Source: Alphaproteobacteria bacterium
GTDB lineage: Bacteria; Pseudomonadota; Alphaproteobacteria; UBA3830
DNA: 9,386 nt
NCBI GenBank assembly: GCA_025998735.1
Contig: BNWJ01000047.1
Location: 1 to 9,386, forward strand
Direction: 5' to 3'
Made by a program: the position numbers and the translations under genes. Within the stretch, counting starts at the first letter, position 1; each line of letters begins with the position of its first letter. Below the pieces are notes generated by a model. That model was given only the letters and a program-made list of their open reading frames with translations, was not told the DNA's origin and made no database searches. Positions 1 through 6,874 of this stretch are shown one piece after another.

Positions 1-23
1 ATGATAAAATCGTCAATGGGCAT
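1..23 (-). CDS. Start of a gene running off the left edge
   Basis: On the minus strand an ATG at 23-21 opens a frame that begins MPIDDFI and is still open at the window edge. A strong Shine-Dalgarno sequence, GGAGGA (complement of 28-33), lies four bases upstream, and a TATAAT box sits about 20 bases further up. That combination is the only evidence for a gene; seven residues cannot be assigned to a family. It has the same orientation as the ankyrin gene, whose stop is 75 bases upstream, so it could be co-transcribed with it or use its own promoter. Confidence 0.45.
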
Positions 24-48
24 TGTTTCCTCCAGCTTTGTAATGTCA

Positions 49-54
49 ATTATA
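49..54 (-). promoter_or_regulatory. Possible -10 box for the left-edge gene
   Basis: The minus strand reads TATAAT here. A start about 7 bases downstream would give a leader of roughly 20 bases containing the GGAGGA ribosome binding site. The hexamer 17 bases upstream (TTAGGC) is a poor -35 match, so this is a weak prediction based mainly on the perfect -10 and the spacing to the start codon. Confidence 0.3.
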
Positions 55-98
55 TAAAAGCCGAAAACAGTGCCTAATTAAAGCTTAAAAAGCAAAAC

Positions 99-1349
99 TT
101 ATCGCAAAAACCCGCTCACTGCGTTAACCTTATTTATATTAACTTTTTCATTACTCAAAAAATACTGAACGAGCTCGACATTGCTACTGCTACAGGCGTA
201 CATGAATGCAGTTGATCCGTATTCATCTGTTTTATTGACATTTCTTATTTTTGGATTGGATAATAAAAGCTTGACGATATCGAATCTACCACAATTACAG
301 GCTTCCATTAGCGGTGTTTTTTTATTATAACTTTTAGTAGCTTTATTAATATCAATATCGGCACGCTTTAAAAGCATATCGCTTATTTCAAATGGAATAT
401 TACCATACCCACAAGATATAAATAATGCAGATCGACCATCAGAGTCCATGACATTTACATCTATATTGCTTTGCTGCAATAACAATCTCACGACATCCGT
501 TTTTCCAAACTCGCAAGCAAACATCAATGCTGTATTTTCATTTTTATCTACCTTATTTAGATCATCTGGCCTGTAGTCTAAAATTAATTGCACAATATCA
601 GGATTCCCACCTTTGGCGGCATACATAAGAGGGGTTGCTTGATCGTCATCTGGTTTAAAGTTATCGTCATCCACAAATAACTTTGCTATTTCTAAATTCC
701 CTCCCTCGCACGCAAGCATAAGTAATGTTTCATTTCCGCCATTATACTTTATGGAATCAGAATCCTCGTAACTTAGCAATAATTGCACGATATCGTAATT
801 ACCACCAAGACAGGCATACATAAGCGCTGTATTCCCATGGCCATCATCATAACTAACATCAAAAACCTCTTGCTCAAGTAAAAATTTAGCCATATCCAGA
901 TGTCCAAAATAACATGCAAACATAAGCAAATTAATTCCAAGCCAGTTCTTTTGTTTGATGTTTCCAACACCATTATTCAGCAAAAATTTGAAGAGTTCCA
1001 GATTTCCACTTTCACATGCACAAGACAATCCGTTACATCCAAATGAATCATCTTGGTGCACATCAATATTAGGTTGCTTCAATAATAATTTTACCAAGTC
1101 GGAATTTCCGCTGTGACAGGCACACATAAACGCATTTACAAAACCATTGCCCCCAAATTTTTGCTGTTCTTCTACTCCAGTATCATTCACGTCTGCTCCA
1201 GAAGAAAGTAACTTTTGTACAAGATCAATGTCTCCTGCACGGCAAGCTTCCATTAGTGGAGTTGGAATTAGAAAGAATGGGTCTAACACGTCCAAGTCGC
1301 TATCTATTCGACCATTACAAATAATCCCCCAACAGCTACTCATTGTCAT
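99..1349 (-). CDS. Ankyrin-repeat protein (about 11 repeats)
   Basis: This 416-residue protein is almost entirely ankyrin repeats. Counting the TPLMxACxxGN-type helix starts gives about 11 units of 30-37 residues, from TPLMEACRAGD near residue 30 to TAFMYACSSSN near residue 385. Most match the pattern (T/N)ALMxACxxGNxDIVxLLL, with a Cys after the Ala instead of the usual Ala-Ala. No signal peptide, membrane segment or catalytic domain is visible, and only about 30 residues precede the first repeat. Ankyrin proteins bind other proteins, and in intracellular bacteria they are often secreted into the host to act on its proteins; that role is inferred here. A second ATG lies two codons in (1343), and the upstream AAAGGTG fits that start at least as well by spacing. 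It is divergent from the biosynthetic operon and probably unrelated to it. Confidence 0.9.
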   Translation of the reverse strand: MTMSSCWGIICNGRIDSDLDVLDPFFLIPTPLMEACRAGDIDLVQKLLSSGADVNDTGVEEQQKFGGNGFVNAFMCACHSGNSDLVKLLLKQPNIDVHQDDSFGCNGLSCACESGNLELFKFLLNNGVGNIKQKNWLGINLLMFACYFGHLDMAKFLLEQEVFDVSYDDGHGNTALMYACLGGNYDIVQLLLSYEDSDSIKYNGGNETLLMLACEGGNLEIAKLFVDDDNFKPDDDQATPLMYAAKGGNPDIVQLILDYRPDDLNKVDKNENTALMFACEFGKTDVVRLLLQQSNIDVNVMDSDGRSALFISCGYGNIPFEISDMLLKRADIDINKATKSYNKKTPLMEACNCGRFDIVKLLLSNPKIRNVNKTDEYGSTAFMYACSSSNVELVQYFLSNEKVNINKVNAVSGFLR

Positions 1350-1466
1350 TCACCTTTCTGTTTGTATTTGGGCGCAAATTCTATAGAAAACTATCCAAAA
1401 ATACATTTTTTTTAAATGTTTTGCCATTATAATGCAAAAGTATATGAGGAATGCGATAAAAAATCA
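1350..1466. promoter_or_regulatory. Divergent control region
   Basis: This 117-base AT-rich gap separates the minus-strand ankyrin gene from the plus-strand operon and must hold both promoters. It contains a T-rich tract and a small palindrome at 1403-1419 (ACATTT, five T, AAATGT). The ankyrin side has AAAGGTG just before its start codon. I see no convincing -35/-10 pair for the minus strand and no recognisable operator. Confidence 0.5.
1428..1433 (+). promoter_or_regulatory. Predicted -10 box of the six-gene operon
   Basis: A perfect TATAAT lies 34 bases before the ATG at 1467. No good -35 hexamer stands 16-18 bases upstream, where the sequence is a T-run, so the promoter would be weak, activator-dependent or AT-element driven. 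If transcription starts near 1440, the upstream in-frame ATG at 1416 cannot be used, which supports the start at 1467 for the first gene. Confidence 0.35.
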
Positions 1467-2624
1467 ATGGTGGAAAAAAGTAAAACATCAGTTCTTTGCG
1501 CTTATCTGAAATCGATGCGATTCTACTACTGCTTTGTCACATTGACGGCGGGGTGTGTGGGAATGTCATTGCTTCCACATGATAAAATTTCGTTTTTCTC
1601 TAAGGCGATATTGATGCTGTTTTTATTTCTCAGCTGGGGAATAAATCAGATCATAAACGATTACATCAATCTGGAAGAAGATCGCATAAATGCGCCGAAT
1701 CGTCCGATGGTGACCGGCGCTCTTCCGGCGAATATTGCATTGGCGATCAGCGCGTCAGCCATTTGCGTGATAATCATATATTCGCTGTGTGTAAATGCGA
1801 TTAGCGTAATTCCGGTTATCGCCGGAGTTGTGATGAATATCGTTTATTCCTACGCAAAGGCATATGGAATTATCGGAAATCTCACGTTCGGAATCTCCAT
1901 TTCCTGCTGCGCTTGGTATGCGTATGTTCTTTTAGGAGGCGGAATAATACGCTTTTTCACGGATCATGGGGTGATTTGGCTCATTCTGATTGTTCTAAAC
2001 ATGATCATGACATACTTCACATATTTTAAGGATCTGGAGGGAGATAAAGCAGCTGGAAAAAACACACTTATCGTAAAATATGGCCGCCAAAAAGCAGCTC
2101 GCATAGGATTCGTCATTGGTTTTGTTCCATTTGTGATTTTTATGCTTTTGGGATGCAGAATTACAAGCTTTTTCACGGATCATTGGTTGATTTGGCTCAT
2201 TCTGATTGTCCTATACATGATCACGACGTACTTCAGATATTTTAATGATCTGAATGGAGATAAAGCAGCTGGGAAAAATACTCTCATCGTAAAATATTGC
2301 CGCAAGAAAGCGTCCAGCATAGGATTCCTCATTGGTTTTATTCTGTTTGTGATTTTTATGCTTGTTTGCAAAGAAGAATTTTGGTTTTGGATGACGTGCT
2401 TGGAGGCGTCATGTCTGCACGTCTACACCGGCTATATTTTTCTTAAAAAAAATGTGGGAGCTCTGACGTATTTTAACCTGAAATACAACTTTAGAGCATT
2501 ATGCTTATCCCAATCGGCATTGGTTTGTCTAAACAATCCAATTGAGGGATTATTGTTAAGCGGTCTGTGTGAGATTGGAATTTCTATTGTTTTTGAAAAA
2601 TGGTATACAGATGCAACAGAATAA
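1467..2624 (+). CDS. UbiA-family prenyltransferase with internal duplication
   Basis: This is an integral-membrane aromatic/lipid prenyltransferase of the UbiA superfamily. The enzymes move a polyprenyl chain from its diphosphate to an acceptor, using two Asp-rich motifs to hold Mg-diphosphate. With the start at 1467 it has 385 residues. The first motif is ND at 64-65 with Asp72 (form NDxxNxxxD; the usual middle Asp is Asn), followed by the typical RINAPNRPM. YAKAYGIIGNL at about 129-139 matches the family's loop. The second motif, FKDLEGDKAAGKNTL, appears at about 187-201 and again as FNDLNGDKAAGKNTL at 259-273, because 72 residues are tandemly duplicated. Without the duplication the length is 313, normal for the family. 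An upstream ATG at 1416 adds 17 residues but lacks a ribosome binding site; GAGGA at 1446-1450 precedes 1467, although the spacing of 16 is long. It is first in the operon and overlaps the next gene by 14 bases. The acceptor is unknown. Confidence 0.88.
   Translation: MVEKSKTSVLCAYLKSMRFYYCFVTLTAGCVGMSLLPHDKISFFSKAILMLFLFLSWGINQIINDYINLEEDRINAPNRPMVTGALPANIALAISASAICVIIIYSLCVNAISVIPVIAGVVMNIVYSYAKAYGIIGNLTFGISISCCAWYAYVLLGGGIIRFFTDHGVIWLILIVLNMIMTYFTYFKDLEGDKAAGKNTLIVKYGRQKAARIGFVIGFVPFVIFMLLGCRITSFFTDHWLIWLILIVLYMITTYFRYFNDLNGDKAAGKNTLIVKYCRKKASSIGFLIGFILFVIFMLVCKEEFWFWMTCLEASCLHVYTGYIFLKKNVGALTYFNLKYNFRALCLSQSALVCLNNPIEGLLLSGLCEIGISIVFEKWYTDATE
1936..2367 (+). repeat. In-frame 216-base tandem duplication in the UbiA gene
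   Basis: Two adjacent copies stand 216 bases apart. The clearly matching parts are 1951-2149 and 2167-2365, with weaker similarity reaching back about 13 bases. By hand I count about 25 differences over about 200 aligned bases, roughly 87% identity. Each unit encodes 72 residues containing a hydrophobic helix (IWLILIVL), the second Asp-rich motif (DLxGDKAAGKNTL) and a second hydrophobic helix (IGFxIGF). The frame is kept, and two membrane spans per unit would preserve the topology. The divergence argues against an assembly artefact. Confidence 0.93.
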
Positions 2625-3897
2625 AATTGGCATTGCGAAATTTTTGATATATGTAAGAATAGGAATGCATGTTCTCTGGAAATACAGAAAACATTTGAGC
2701 ATTAAATTTATAACTGCCGCGGTCAGATTATTGGCGGCGTTTTCTGATAATAAAGTCGTAAAATTAGCGAATGGAACCTATAAGCTGCACATATATTTAC
2801 CGGCTTATCCGACACGAGCTTTTTTCAAAGCCATTGAAGATAAACTAATTTTCAAGCCACCAAAGCCCGTGACTGTTGTGTTATCTGTAACGAAGGCGTG
2901 TCCATATCGCTGCAAACACTGCTATCAGAGATTCGATAAAAACGAAGATATGTCGTCGGAAAAAGTTCTGGAAACCGTGAAGAAACTTTCCGAAGCCGGA
3001 GTCAGTTTTCTCAATATAGAAGGCGGCGACGCGTTCTTGAAATTCAATTTATTGTGCAAAATCATGGATTCGCTGGACGATAGCATGGAGGTCTGGATAA
3101 ATACCACCGGAACAAACATCACCAAAAAGAAATTGGCTGTCCTAAAGGAAAAAGGAGTATGTGGAATAATGGTCTCCGTTCACGGTTCGTCTGCGGAATT
3201 TCACGACGATTTTGTGGGAGTCAAAGGTGCATTTGAACTAGCCAAAAAAACACTTGTTTTATGTAAAGAAGTTGGTCTCGGAAGTGCCATAAATACCGTT
3301 CTCACATACGAGCAAATACAAGAGAATGTTTTGGACGAAATCATGCTTTTGGCGAAAAATTGCAACTGCGATTTTGTGCAGTTGATTCATCCGAAACGAG
3401 CTGGCGAATGGTTGAAAAACGAAACACTAAATGAAAAAGATACTGAAATCCGGAGATATGTTTCCAAAGCTCATAAACACTACAATGCACTTCAGGATTT
3501 TTCGGCACTTCCGGCTCAGGCACAGGAAGAACACGAGGATAAATTCGGATGCACCTGCGGAGGCATCGACAGATTTTACGTGGGCGCAAATGGAGAAGTG
3601 CAGCCGTGCGAATTTCTCAATATATCGTTTGGAAACGTAAATGAAGAACCGTTTGAAATCATATTTGCTCGCATGAGGGAGGCGTTTAAAGTTCCCTGCA
3701 TCGAATGGATGTGCGAAGTAAAAGCGTCGGAAATTTACGAATTTATGCAGAAGCATTCCATCGAAAAAACGCCTATACCATATGAATACACAAAGGAATT
3801 AGTGAAAAATTGGAATCAACGTGACGTTGGATCCAGTATTCCACGCGCTTATTTTGGAATATACCAGCGTGACACTGGACCCGGTGATTTTTTGTGA
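2611..3897 (+). CDS. Radical SAM enzyme with SPASM-like C-terminal cysteines
   Basis: The signature CPYRCKHC (Cys97, Cys101, Cys104; form CxxxCxxC) binds the 4Fe-4S cluster that cleaves S-adenosylmethionine to a 5'-deoxyadenosyl radical. IEGGDAF at about 136-142 stands where the family's GGEP-type SAM contact lies. The barrel appears to run to about residue 270. A C-terminal part then has Cys314, Cys316, Cys333 (in GEVQPCEF), Cys363 and Cys368, typical of an auxiliary-cluster (SPASM-like) domain. About 85 residues with hydrophobic, basic helices precede the barrel and may hold it near the membrane. The ATG at 2611 is chosen over an upstream GTG at 2569, which would overlap the UbiA gene by 56 bases. 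Residues 403-428 are encoded by the dispersed repeat starting at 3817, so the native C-terminus was probably near KELVKNW. The substrate is unknown; context suggests a lipid or prenylated intermediate. A HpnH-like or peptide-modifying role cannot be excluded, but no precursor peptide is visible. Confidence 0.88.
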   Translation: MQQNKIGIAKFLIYVRIGMHVLWKYRKHLSIKFITAAVRLLAAFSDNKVVKLANGTYKLHIYLPAYPTRAFFKAIEDKLIFKPPKPVTVVLSVTKACPYRCKHCYQRFDKNEDMSSEKVLETVKKLSEAGVSFLNIEGGDAFLKFNLLCKIMDSLDDSMEVWINTTGTNITKKKLAVLKEKGVCGIMVSVHGSSAEFHDDFVGVKGAFELAKKTLVLCKEVGLGSAINTVLTYEQIQENVLDEIMLLAKNCNCDFVQLIHPKRAGEWLKNETLNEKDTEIRRYVSKAHKHYNALQDFSALPAQAQEEHEDKFGCTCGGIDRFYVGANGEVQPCEFLNISFGNVNEEPFEIIFARMREAFKVPCIEWMCEVKASEIYEFMQKHSIEKTPIPYEYTKELVKNWNQRDVGSSIPRAYFGIYQRDTGPGDFL

Positions 3898-4082
3898 GTT
3901 TGTTGCAGCATGGAGATAAAGCTTGTATACGCTGAAGGTGGTTGCACCACACGCGTTTATTTTGGAACAGACGATGACAGAAAATAATGACACACCTCAT
4001 TTATTGCAAGCACATCTCGCATACGGTTGTGAAGCTCGCGATAGCATTGATGGATCCAACGTCACGTTGGCAGTCACGTTGG
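3817..4082. repeat. Dispersed palindromic repeat, copy A, inside the operon
   Basis: This stretch is bounded by a perfect 19-base inverted repeat: CAACGTGACGTTGGATCCA at 3817-3835 and its reverse complement at 4051-4069. Further degenerate copies of the core GTCACGTTGG lie near 3863-3876 (reverse strand) and at 4073-4082. The pair CGCGCTTATTTTGGAA (from about 3845) and CGCGTTTATTTTGGAA (from about 3952) is an internal direct repeat. The portion 3931-4082 is related to the repeat at 8086-8214 in the opposite orientation. Both encode the pattern KVxAxHAF...HLAYxxEAR...VTL when read towards the GTCACG end. It separates two genes that in this operon would be expected to overlap. It resembles, in behaviour rather than sequence, the Rickettsia palindromic elements that insert within reading frames. 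Confidence 0.85.
3964..3976 (+). promoter_or_regulatory. Repeat-derived ribosome binding site and start codon
   Basis: GGAA at 3964-3967 stands six bases before ATG at 3974-3976, and both lie inside the dispersed repeat. The alternative start is a TTG at 3923 without a recognisable ribosome binding site. If 3974 is used, the repeat supplies the translation initiation region of the lipid kinase gene. Confidence 0.5.
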
Positions 4083-4918
4083 TTCTAAATCCCAGTTCTA
4101 GAAATTACCGCGGAAAAGATAACTGGAAGTTTTTTCTCAACAGAGGAATGAAGGAAATCGTTAGCAAAAGTGCCGAAGATTTATTGGATGCGGTAATTAC
4201 TGACGAAAATGATGTGGCCGTTGCCGTCGGCGGCGATGGAACGATAAATTTAGTAATAAACGGAATAATGAAATCTCCACAGAAGAAGAAATTAGGAGTA
4301 CTTTATTCCGGCACGAGTCCGGATTTCTGCAAGTTTCACGCTATTCCAACGGAGCCGGAAAAATCCATATTGGTGCTATTGGCCAATAGATCCGTTCACA
4401 TAGATATCGCAAAATTATCATATGACGACAGTGGAGAAATCTGTTATTTCGCGTCCAGTTGTAACATTGGAATTGGTGCAACAATCGCGAATATCTCGAA
4501 TAAAATAAGAAAATATTTTGGAGATTTTCTCGGCACGTGTTTGGCAGCGTTGATATCCATTGTGATGTCGAAGCCGTTTCGTGCTGAAGTCATCATCGAT
4601 GGTGAAGTTGTAAATTTCGATGAAGTAAAGCACATCGCAGTTATGAAAAATAATTTCCTGGCGTCCGGATTGCATTTCGATCTTGATTCCAAAAGCGACG
4701 ACGGAACGCTCCATGTTATCGTTATCAAAAAAATATCTCTGGGAACATTTCTAAACGCATATAATGGGAAAATTCCGCCGAACGCATATGTAAAAAAATG
4801 CAGAACGGTCGAAATAAAAACAACTCCATCCCAACAGATAGAATACGATGGCGATTCATACGATTACACTCCCATAAAAATCGAATGCCTGCAAAAAGCG
4901 CTGGAGCTAATAAAATGA
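3974..4918 (+). CDS. Diacylglycerol/sphingosine kinase-family lipid kinase
   Basis: The catalytic domain of the DgkB/YegS/sphingosine kinase family transfers phosphate from ATP to a lipid hydroxyl. With the start at 3974 it has 314 residues, normal for bacterial members. LVLNPSSRN at 36-44 is the first strand and loop; AVGGDGTINLVINGI at 84-98 is the nucleotide-binding signature; GVLYSGTSPDF at 108-118 replaces the usual GTxNDF (Pro for Asn). FDLDSKSDDGTLHV at 235-248 and EYDGD at 290-294 are the family's C-terminal motifs. The first ~35 residues, up to VTLAVTL, are encoded by the dispersed repeat and replace or extend the native N-terminus, which normally begins just before the NPSS motif. 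The next gene starts in an ATGA overlap. In this operon the substrate is more likely a pathway-specific lipid than housekeeping diacylglycerol; that is inference. Confidence 0.87.
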   Translation: MTENNDTPHLLQAHLAYGCEARDSIDGSNVTLAVTLVLNPSSRNYRGKDNWKFFLNRGMKEIVSKSAEDLLDAVITDENDVAVAVGGDGTINLVINGIMKSPQKKKLGVLYSGTSPDFCKFHAIPTEPEKSILVLLANRSVHIDIAKLSYDDSGEICYFASSCNIGIGATIANISNKIRKYFGDFLGTCLAALISIVMSKPFRAEVIIDGEVVNFDEVKHIAVMKNNFLASGLHFDLDSKSDDGTLHVIVIKKISLGTFLNAYNGKIPPNAYVKKCRTVEIKTTPSQQIEYDGDSYDYTPIKIECLQKALELIK

Positions 4919-5769
4919 AAGAATATGAATTGATTGCTTCTCTATTTAAAGACGTAAAAGATTTGTTCAAATCCGATGCGCAAATTATCGAAATCAGCGG
5001 CCAAAAATTTGGAATTACCTGCGATACTTTTTCGCTAGAAGAAGATCTATTTACCGACGATGATCCATATCTGCTTGGCTGCAATCTTGTGACGGCAACG
5101 GTGAGTGATTTGACTGCGTCCGGATGCAAACCGACGTTTTTTCTGCATTCGATGGTGCTTGCAAACAATGCCGATTACGAATGGATGAAGAATTTGACGG
5201 CTGGCATTAGCGACACATTAAAATCCATCGATTGCGTTCTCATTGGCGGAGATATGGGACAGGCGGAAAGGTTCAGCTACACCGGAATTGCTCTTGGTCC
5301 CCAGGTGAAAAATGTATCGAGGATTTTTCCGAATACTTTTCAAAATCTTTATGTGACAGGAAATTTGGGAGATGCAAATGAGGCCATTGTAATGTCGCAT
5401 CCAACACCGAAATTCGAAATGCGTTCCATGCCGAAAACGATGCTTGCAGGCATAGATACGAGCGGAGGTTTTGTGGACGCGCTGTGGCAATTGCACACGT
5501 TAAATCCGCAGTTCAGAATAGATGTGAAAAATCCTCCTGTAAAAGATTTGAGAATGCTTTTTGGCGGCGCCGGAGAGTATGAGCTTCTTTTTACCAGTTC
5601 CGAATTGGTGCCGGACGCAATTATGATAGGAACAGTAACTCCAAACGAAACCGGGGTTTTTCTAGACGGAGTTGCGTTGAAAAATCCACCTCCGGATCCA
5701 CGTTCCTACGCCAATCTTTCAAAATATATGGAAGCAGTTAGTGAGATGGTCAATGGATTATTCGGATAA
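4915..5769 (+). CDS. ThiL / AIR-synthase-like ATP-binding protein
   Basis: This 284-residue protein has the PurM/ThiL (AIR synthase-related) two-domain layout. Recognisable blocks are CDTF at 36-39, TVSDLTASGCKP at 62-73 (ThiL: NLSDLAAMGAKP), LIGGDMG at 109-115, YVTGNLGDA at 146-154, GIDTSGGFVDAL at 179-190, and FGGAGEYELLFT at 216-227 (ThiL: GGEDYELLFT). The early GDDAA metal-binding motif of true thiamine-phosphate kinases is missing; ISGQKFGI stands in its place. The usual substrate may therefore not apply, and there are no thiamine genes nearby. Relatives of this fold use ATP to form phosphates or activate carbonyl or carboxyl groups. Start: GGAG at 4903-4906 lies eight bases before ATG 4915, which overlaps the kinase stop as ATGA; a longer frame from 4798 lies inside the kinase gene and is unlikely. 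It overlaps the next gene by 17 bases. Confidence 0.83.
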   Translation: MKEYELIASLFKDVKDLFKSDAQIIEISGQKFGITCDTFSLEEDLFTDDDPYLLGCNLVTATVSDLTASGCKPTFFLHSMVLANNADYEWMKNLTAGISDTLKSIDCVLIGGDMGQAERFSYTGIALGPQVKNVSRIFPNTFQNLYVTGNLGDANEAIVMSHPTPKFEMRSMPKTMLAGIDTSGGFVDALWQLHTLNPQFRIDVKNPPVKDLRMLFGGAGEYELLFTSSELVPDAIMIGTVTPNETGVFLDGVALKNPPPDPRSYANLSKYMEAVSEMVNGLFG

Positions 5770-6874
5770 AATAATACGCGGAGCAACCATAGAAAATCTC
5801 GCGGATTCAGACGGCGTTGTCGACGTCTCCAGGCTGTCTTCGCTATACACAAATATTTCCGCTCATACAATAATTACCGGTTTTGTTTATGTTTCGGAAA
5901 ACGGAAGAGCGATGCATCCTTTTCAAGCCGGCATTGTAAACGAACGTCAGCAGAACGCTTGGAAAAAAGTCGTTGCCGAAGTTAAACGTCATAGGCCAGA
6001 AGTAAAATTGATAATGCAGCTTGCTCATGTCGGAAGACAAACCATTCGAAAAAATGCCGTTGGAGCAAGCGCTATCAAATGCACATATTTTAAGAACAAA
6101 GTAAGAGCATTGGATGAAAATGAAATCGATGAAATAATCAATGATTTTAAAGAGGCAGCTTCGAGAGCCAAAAACGCTGGATTCAATGGTGTACAAATAC
6201 ATGCAGCTCACGGATATTTAATTCATCAGTTTTTATCTCCCTACACAAACACAAGAAAAGACAAATACGCAGAAAATTCCTTATTTCTGAAAAAGATTTT
6301 AGAAAAAACAAACGCAATTCGTGACGATAATTTCAAAATCTGGATAAAAATAAGTCATGCGGACGATAGAGGATTAACAATAAATCACGCAATACATACT
6401 ATGAAGCAAATCGACGGTTTATATGACGCAGTTGAGGTAAGTTACGGAACAATGGAGTATCCACTGAATATCATAAGAGGCGCATGTCCCATCGATGTGA
6501 TATTTCGCGTTAACCCTTTATTTAACACAAACCATGATCTGATAAATTTCTTTTGGGAAAAAATTATTTTTTCAATATATAAAAGGAAAATTAAGAAATT
6601 TGCTCTAAACTATAATTATGATGCTGCTCTTGAAATAAAGAAAATGGTTAATGCAGAGGTTTTTGTGACTGGAGGAATTCGCAGTTTTCGAGACGTGAAA
6701 AAAATCATAGAAAGTGGAATTGATGGAGTTTGTTTGTGCCGTCCTTTTATCTGTGAGCCAGATCTTCTGCGTAAAGAAAATTGGCGTTCGAAATGTACCA
6801 ATTGCAATCTCTGTACTGTGCATTGTGATTCGAAAAACCATACGAAATGTTATAGAAAGGAGAAAACAAAATGA
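5753..6874 (+). CDS. Old Yellow Enzyme-type flavin oxidoreductase with Cys cluster
   Basis: This 373-residue FMN-dependent TIM-barrel enzyme is of the NADH:flavin oxidoreductase (Old Yellow Enzyme) family, which reduces C=C bonds next to carbonyls or acts on dienoyl or cyclic substrates. Seen motifs: TGFVYVSENGRA at 42-53; MQLAHVGRQ at 88-96; the catalytic loop IHAAHGYLIHQFLSPYTNTR at 149-168, with His150 and His153 in the usual substrate-binding pair and Tyr155 following; FVTGGIRSF at 304-312; and LCRPFICEPDL at 328-338 for FMN phosphate. The tail has Cys348, Cys351, Cys354, Cys358 and Cys366 (CTNCNLCTVHC), suggesting a 4Fe-4S cluster as in 2,4-dienoyl-CoA reductase-like members. The second FAD/NAD domain of those enzymes is absent, so another electron donor is needed. 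ATG 5753 is preferred to GTG 5741. It is followed in an ATGA overlap by the oxoamine synthase gene. Confidence 0.88.
   Translation: MDYSDKIIRGATIENLADSDGVVDVSRLSSLYTNISAHTIITGFVYVSENGRAMHPFQAGIVNERQQNAWKKVVAEVKRHRPEVKLIMQLAHVGRQTIRKNAVGASAIKCTYFKNKVRALDENEIDEIINDFKEAASRAKNAGFNGVQIHAAHGYLIHQFLSPYTNTRKDKYAENSLFLKKILEKTNAIRDDNFKIWIKISHADDRGLTINHAIHTMKQIDGLYDAVEVSYGTMEYPLNIIRGACPIDVIFRVNPLFNTNHDLINFFWEKIIFSIYKRKIKKFALNYNYDAALEIKKMVNAEVFVTGGIRSFRDVKKIIESGIDGVCLCRPFICEPDLLRKENWRSKCTNCNLCTVHCDSKNHTKCYRKEKTK

Noticed and set aside
1..57. 18-codon plus-strand frame starting at base 1
   Set aside because: It is very short with no visible upstream signal; the minus-strand start with GGAGGA at the same place is better supported.
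3799..4000. Minus-strand frames across the repeat at the radical SAM/kinase junction
   Set aside because: They are open because the repeat is palindromic and has coding potential on both strands; there is no ribosome binding site or family match. Kept only as part of the repeat entry.
4725..5168. 147-residue minus-strand frame
   Set aside because: It lies across the lipid kinase/ThiL-like junction, whose plus-strand motifs are clear; it has no recognisable domain and is a shadow frame.
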